DNA of 8,836 bases from Prevotella sp. CAG:1058. GTDB taxonomy: Bacteria; Bacteroidota; Bacteroidia; Bacteroidales; Bacteroidaceae. Under the pieces are notes generated by a model. The model made no database searches, had not been told where the DNA came from, and saw nothing but the letters and a program-made list of their open reading frames with translations. The DNA is taken from positions 29,489 through 38,324 of the forward strand of contig HF986752.1 of assembly GCA_000433175.1 (NCBI GenBank), read 5' to 3'. The translations under genes were made by a program, and so were the position numbers. Shown here piece after piece: positions 6,571-8,836 of this stretch (position 1 is its first letter; every line of letters starts with the position of its first letter).

Positions 6571-6571
6571 A
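6533..6571 (-). terminator. Long perfect hairpin, probable terminator of the beta-glucosidase gene
   Basis: An 18-bp perfect inverted repeat (arms 6533-6550 and 6554-6571, loop ACT) lies 35 nt past the beta-glucosidase stop. Read leftward, the GC-rich GGCCGTC core is followed by TTTTAGC, which can serve as a short T-tract. It is also the last two units of the 22-nt repeat array, so termination may be only one of its roles. Confidence 0.6.
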
Positions 6572-6606
6572 TAATGCGTTGTATTCCAGTGTGTTACGCC
6601 GGCGGT

Positions 6607-8836
6607 TTATTCAGCCGTTATGCTTACGGTCTGGAGCGAGCGGCTGTCGTGTCCGAGCATGATGTCGAACTTGCCCGGCTCGAATACCTGACGGCCCTCG
6701 GCGTCGTAGTATGAGAGGTCTTTCTCGGTGATGTCGAAGGTCACTTCCTTGGTCTCGCCGGCCTTGAGCATGATGCGCCTGAAGCCTTTAAGCTCCTTGA
6801 CGGGGCGTGTTATCGAGGCAACGGGGTCGTGCATGTAGAGCTGCACCACCTCGCAGGCGTCCTTCGAGCCGGTGTTGGTCACGGTGACGGTGGCCTTGAA
6901 GTTGCGGCCAGAACCTGTAACCGAAAGCTTGCCGTAGCTGAAGGTGGTGTAACTGAGGCCGTAGCCGAAGGGATAGAGCGGGTCGTTGACCACGTCGAGC
7001 CAGTTGGATGCGTACTTGCGGAACTCCTTTGTGCCCTCGGGTACGGGGCGGCCGGTGTTCAGGTGGTTGTAGTACATGGGCAACTGACCTACAGTGCGCG
7101 GGAAAGTCATGGTAAGGCGTCCGCTCGGGGCTACGTCGCCGAAGACCACGTCGCAGATGGCGTCGGCTGCCTCGCTGCCTCCGAACCATACGTTGAGTAT
7201 TGCGTCGACGTTGTCCTGCTCCCATGTGAGTACTGTGGGACGGCCTGAGAAGTTGAGCATGACCACGGGCTTGCCCAGCTTGACAAGCTCGGCGAGCAGC
7301 TCGCGCTGTACGTCGGGCAGGCGCAGGTCTGAACGGCTGGCGCACTCGCCTGACATTTCGGCGCTCTCGCCCATAGCGCATATTATGACGTCGGCCTTGG
7401 CAGCCACGGCAAGGGCTTCGGCCTTGAGGGCTGCGTCGTCGCCGCGGTTGATGGTCTTGCCGAACTCTGCGGCGCGCTGGCGTTCAGCGTCAGCCATAAG
7501 GTTGCAGCCCTGGGCGTACAGGAGTTCTGCCTTGCCCTTGAGGGCGCGCTCGAATCCTTCCTTAAGCGTCGAGTACTTGTCGGGCGTGTAGGCCACGCAC
7601 CATGTGCCGGCCATGTTGGCACGGGTGTCGGCAAGCGGACCTATTAGGGCTATCTTGCCCTCGCGCTTCAGCGGCAGTAGGTTGTCCTGGTTCTTAAGCA
7701 GCACGAAGGTCTCGGCGGCTATGCGGCGTGCGGCGGCACGGTTGTCGGCTGTGAAGATGTCCTTCTTCGGGCGTTTGGTGTCGCAGTATTTGTAAGGGTC
7801 GGCAAAAAGACCCAGCTTGTACTTTGCCTCGAGCACACGGCGGCAGGCCGTGTTGATGGCCTCCTCGCTCACTGTACCGTCCTTTACCGACTGCTCCAGC
7901 GTGCCGAGGAAGCCCATTGAGCACATGTCCATGTCGGTACCGGCGTTGAGCGCCAGCGCTGATGCACGCTTGAGGTCGCCGCCTACGCCGTGGGGCATCA
8001 TCTCGCCTATCGAGCCGTAGTCGGTGGCTACGAAACCGTCAAACTGCCACTGCTTGCGCAGAACGTCGTCGAGCAGCCATCTGTTGGCTGTTGCCGGAAC
8101 ACCGTCGACAATGTTGAACGACGACATCACGCTGCCCGCTCCTGCCTCGATGGCAGCTCTGTAAGGCGGAAAATACTGATTGTACATTCTCAGGCGGCTC
8201 ATGTCTACGGTGTTGTAGTCGCGTCCCGACTCTACCGCACCGTAGAGAGCGAAGTGCTTCATGCAGGCCATTACGTTCTCGCGGCTCGAATAATCGCCCT
8301 GGTATCCGCGTATCATGGCTGCTGCTATCTGCGCGCCGAGGTACGGGTCTTCGCCGTTACCCTCTGATATGCGGCCCCATCGGGCGTCCACGCAGATGTC
8401 GACCATAGGACTGTAGACCCAGTTGATGCCGTCGGCTGAAGCCTCCTTGGCGGCTATGCGCGCCGCCTCTTCAATGGCAGCCAAGTCCCAGCTGCACGAA
8501 AGGGCGAACGGAATGGGGAATATCGTCTCGTAACCGTGGATTACGTCCATGCCGACAAGCAGCGGAATGCCCAGACGGCTCTGCTCAACGGCTATCTTCT
8601 GGAGCGCCTTTATCTTCTCTACTCCTTTCAGGTTGAACACTCCGCCCATCTTTCCTTCCTTGACAAGGCCGGCCACCTGGGTGTCCTGTGCCTGGCCTGT
8701 GGTGATGTCGCCGGCCACCTGGAGGTTGAGCTGGCCTATCTTTTCCTGGAGCGTCATGCGCGACATCAGGTCGCTGACAAACTTATCCATATCAGCGTTC
8801 TGTGCTGTCGCGCTGAATGCTAACACACACGACGCT
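6607..8836 (-). CDS. bglX: Secreted GH3 beta-glucosidase, BglX type (N-terminus cut by window edge)
   Basis: This is a glycoside hydrolase family 3 enzyme that removes terminal beta-linked glucose from oligosaccharides. Using residue 1 for the GTG codon at 8824-8826, landmarks are: the N-terminal TIM-barrel domain with GMDVIHG (92-98) and the substrate-site KH pair in MKHFALYG (189-196); the nucleophile D269 in GFVATDYGS; the alpha/beta sandwich domain with GESAEMSGECASRSD (486-500), where E494 is the likely acid/base; and a C-terminal fibronectin-III-like domain (about 655-728). All three domains are complete and the stop is TAA at 6607-6609. The reading frame stays open beyond the GTG to the edge, encoding ASCVLAFSATAQ, which looks like the end of a signal peptide with cleavage near ATA-Q. 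The true start is therefore outside the window and the GTG is not the start. About 15-20 residues are probably missing. Periplasmic location is inferred. The promoter lies beyond the edge. Confidence 0.95.
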   Translation of the reverse strand, partial: ASCVLAFSATAQNADMDKFVSDLMSRMTLQEKIGQLNLQVAGDITTGQAQDTQVAGLVKEGKMGGVFNLKGVEKIKALQKIAVEQSRLGIPLLVGMDVIHGYETIFPIPFALSCSWDLAAIEEAARIAAKEASADGINWVYSPMVDICVDARWGRISEGNGEDPYLGAQIAAAMIRGYQGDYSSRENVMACMKHFALYGAVESGRDYNTVDMSRLRMYNQYFPPYRAAIEAGAGSVMSSFNIVDGVPATANRWLLDDVLRKQWQFDGFVATDYGSIGEMMPHGVGGDLKRASALALNAGTDMDMCSMGFLGTLEQSVKDGTVSEEAINTACRRVLEAKYKLGLFADPYKYCDTKRPKKDIFTADNRAAARRIAAETFVLLKNQDNLLPLKREGKIALIGPLADTRANMAGTWCVAYTPDKYSTLKEGFERALKGKAELLYAQGCNLMADAERQRAAEFGKTINRGDDAALKAEALAVAAKADVIICAMGESAEMSGECASRSDLRLPDVQRELLAELVKLGKPVVMLNFSGRPTVLTWEQDNVDAILNVWFGGSEAADAICDVVFGDVAPSGRLTMTFPRTVGQLPMYYNHLNTGRPVPEGTKEFRKYASNWLDVVNDPLYPFGYGLSYTTFSYGKLSVTGSGRNFKATVTVTNTGSKDACEVVQLYMHDPVASITRPVKELKGFRRIMLKAGETKEVTFDITEKDLSYYDAEGRQVFEPGKFDIMLGHDSRSLQTVSITAE

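Noticed and set aside
6411..6662. Short rightward ORF across the bglX-regulator spacer
   Set aside because: Its translation simply reads through the palindromic repeat array (recurring TFCAAKG-like segments) and overlaps the 3' end of bglX. It has no coding features of its own.

Overview
The window looks like a chromosomal segment from a moderately GC-rich member of the Bacteroidales (Prevotella- or Muribaculaceae-like). Three things point there. Two promoters carry the Bacteroidetes-type signal, a TTTG box 19-20 nt from TATCTTTG. Shine-Dalgarno sequences are absent and the leaders are A-rich. One gene encodes a signal-peptide/TPR/transmembrane/HTH regulator of a kind typical of this phylum. 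Isoleucine is very often encoded by ATA despite the GC-rich coding sequence. The exact genus cannot be fixed from the window.

Left part (1-2850): the N-terminal part of an M16-family zinc protease runs leftward off the edge. It is divergent from a rightward pair made of a PfkB-family sugar kinase and a class A flavodiiron protein (O2/NO reductase). The pair is separated by 25 nt and appears to be driven by one clear promoter at 609-640.

Middle (2850-4150): a hairpin-bearing intergenic stretch leads to a rightward DAACS-family amino acid/dicarboxylate:cation symporter. Its substrate and sodium sites look altered. It converges on the leftward genes at a strong hairpin terminator (4113-4138).

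Right part (4163-8836) is entirely leftward. In transcription order it holds a secreted GH3 beta-glucosidase (BglX type, signal peptide cut by the window edge), then a 22-nt-period array of palindromic repeats whose last unit can act as a terminator. After that come a well-formed promoter, the membrane-anchored TPR/HTH regulator and, 35 nt later, a LOG-family phosphoribohydrolase.

Functionally this is mostly housekeeping and metabolism: sugar phosphorylation, oxygen/NO detoxification in an anaerobe, amino acid uptake, nucleotide-monophosphate hydrolysis and beta-glucan breakdown. I see no mobile element, CRISPR array, tRNA, rRNA or defence cassette. The least explained feature is the palindromic tandem array (6488-6571), placed directly upstream of the regulator's promoter. 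The transporter's changed ion-site residues are the next most interesting point.
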